A program made the translations under genes and the position numbers. DNA of 64,000 nucleotides from Flavivirga amylovorans (GTDB taxonomy: Bacteria; Bacteroidota; Bacteroidia; Flavobacteriales; Flavobacteriaceae), in assembly GCF_030540875.1 (NCBI RefSeq), contig NZ_JAUOEM010000004.1, positions 62,001 through 126,000 of the forward strand. The letters run 5' to 3'. The notes beneath the pieces are model-generated. The model did not search any database and was not told where the DNA came from. It saw nothing but the letters and a program-made list of their open reading frames with translations. Below are positions 62,900-64,000 of the stretch, one piece after another. Positions within the stretch are counted from its first letter, which is position 1, and each line of letters opens with the position of its first letter.

Positions 62900-63874
62900 T
62901 TAATCTTTAAGTTTGACGCTTATATGGAAAAGCGCATCACCTTGATACACAATAGGGGCTTCATTTACATTTATTATATAACCAGTGTTATCTGCCTTTA
63001 CAAAGTAATTAAACTTGCCATATGGATCTGTAATATTACCTAAAATATCGCCTTTCAGTACTTTAGAACTTATCTCTGCGGATGCCTTAAACATACCTGA
63101 ATATTTGGCACGTTTCCATTTGCTTTCATTTATAAAGATGCAATCTTTTTTAGGGGTTGAAACCTTAAATTTAGATCTGAGCATGTTTAAATGGTTTAAA
63201 ACACGTTTAGCACCATTAACGCCAGAATTAGTTATTAAATCATCTATGTGAAAAGACTTTCCGCCTTCAAAAAGAAGCATGGGCTTTTTTAACTTAACAC
63301 ACGTATGTCTAAAAGATTTGTTTAAATTTTTAGAATATAATACAAATGGAGCCCCAAATATTTCAGCTAGCTTATTAAGATGTTTGTCATTTTCTGCAAT
63401 ACGAATTTGTGGAGCATTAAATCTACCAGAACCTCCTGTATGAAAATCCATAATATAATCTACGTGAGGTACAATGTCGTGTATAAGTTTGTGAGCAACT
63501 CTGCTTGCTAAAGATCCATTTGAACTTCCAGGAAAAACACGATTTAAATCACGTCCATCAGGAAACTCTCGTTTTAAATTTATAAAACCAAAAATATTTA
63601 TAACAGGCATGCAAATAATAGTACCACATTTTGGTTTGTTGATGCCTTTAGCAATAAGTTGTCTAACAATTTCGACACCATTAACTTCGTCGCCATGTAT
63701 ACCAGCAGTAAACAATACTACGGGGCCTGGTTTTTTAGAGCGTTCAATAATTACGGGAACATTTACAGGTGTGGATGTGTGTAAATTAGCAACATCAAAA
63801 TTTGCTTCTATACGTTCTCCAGGGTTTATAGATGTACCAAGAATAGTTAATATGTCTTTTTGATTATCAGTCAT
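62900..63874 (-). CDS. Succinylglutamate desuccinylase/aspartoacylase-family protein
   Basis: A 324-residue zinc carboxypeptidase-fold protein. Zinc ligands lie in TAGIHGDEVNGVEIVRQL (His and Glu) and in VDYIMDFHTGGSGRFN (His). The catalytic-Glu region may be MLLFEGGKSF, and a C-terminal beta domain ends HISVKLKD. It starts 9 bases after the rimK stop. This fits a recurrent pairing of RimK-like ATP-grasp ligases with such peptidases, which may remove or edit added glutamates. Confidence 0.9.
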   Translation of the reverse strand: MTDNQKDILTILGTSINPGERIEANFDVANLHTSTPVNVPVIIERSKKPGPVVLFTAGIHGDEVNGVEIVRQLIAKGINKPKCGTIICMPVINIFGFINLKREFPDGRDLNRVFPGSSNGSLASRVAHKLIHDIVPHVDYIMDFHTGGSGRFNAPQIRIAENDKHLNKLAEIFGAPFVLYSKNLNKSFRHTCVKLKKPMLLFEGGKSFHIDDLITNSGVNGAKRVLNHLNMLRSKFKVSTPKKDCIFINESKWKRAKYSGMFKASAEISSKVLKGDILGNITDPYGKFNYFVKADNTGYIINVNEAPIVYQGDALFHISVKLKD

Positions 63875-63883
63875 TAATTTGGT

Positions 63884-64000
63884 TTAACTGTGTCTGTTTC
63901 TTTCTATATAAGTAATGATGCTTTTAGCAATGTTTTTGCCAGTACCGGTTTCGATACCTTCCAAGCCTGGAGTTGAGTTTACTTCTAAAAGCAGCGGCCC
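63884..64000 (-). CDS. rimK: RimK-type ATP-grasp ligase (partial, C-terminus)
   Basis: The last 38 codons of a frame that continues beyond the window. The sequence [20 protein letters not shown] matches the metal-binding C-terminal ATP-grasp motif of RimK, the ligase that adds glutamates to ribosomal protein S6. The stop at 63884-63886 is 9 bases before the aspartoacylase-family start, so the two form an operon. Confidence 0.88.
   Translation of the reverse strand, partial: GPLLLEVNSTPGLEGIETGTGKNIAKSIITYIERNRHS

Overview
The window is chromosomal DNA from a member of the Bacteroidota, most likely a marine or brackish Flavobacteriaceae. I infer this from the low G+C content and the abundance of TonB-dependent receptors. 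A PorZ-like type IX secretion (T9SS) gene, proteins with T9SS sorting tails, SusC/SusD with an ECF sigma factor and FecR, and recurring TAnnTTTG promoter -7 boxes also point there. No rRNA, tRNA, CRISPR array, prophage or origin was seen.

Layout. 1-11.2 kb: a partial exported protein, gdhA, porZ-recO-TonB receptor (likely one operon), a secreted T9SS cargo protein and recX. 11.2-21 kb: a JmjC/cupin protein, bioB, an NfeD-like/flotillin pair, a beta-ketoacyl synthase, a Coa1-like protein, and the run bioF-DUF2007-bioD-bioA; together this is a biotin-rich region. 21-25.8 kb: a DUF2975/DUF2975/HTH cassette behind a palindromic promoter, two small proteins, umuC-umuD and a GNAT acetyltransferase. 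25.9-37 kb (minus strand): atpD-atpC, a TonB receptor with a GDSL lipoprotein, glmS, a DUF4270 lipoprotein and a shortened glycogen-synthase-like protein. 37-51.4 kb (plus strand): panC-panD-UPF0104, an esterase-like protein, radA, a 1302-residue secreted protein, a 58-residue membrane peptide, ileS, a DksA-like gene and lspA. 51.6-52.7 kb: an IS630-type element with a frameshifted transposase, abutting a thioredoxin-like gene remnant. 52.9-59.8 kb: an ECF sigma / FecR / SusC (with STN domain) / SusD locus with no visible degradative enzyme. 60.2-64 kb: 5-formyl-THF cyclo-ligase, a PAS histidine kinase with a single-domain response regulator, an aspartoacylase-family protein and the 3' end of rimK.

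The most striking thing not explained by the gene list is a set of small palindromic repeats. They lie in several intergenic gaps (12.3, 18.8, 26.2 and 52.8 kb). Related sequences also appear to be inserted in frame inside two genes: ileS (about 20 extra residues) and the beta-ketoacyl synthase (about 11 residues). Other leads are a beta-ketoacyl synthase linked to biotin genes, a 21-bp tandem repeat that duplicates a promoter -33 region, an 11-bp perfect palindrome inside the DUF2975-cassette promoter, and two likely pseudoenzymes (the short GT5 protein and an esterase with Gly at the nucleophile position). No clearly new defence or mobile system was recognised.
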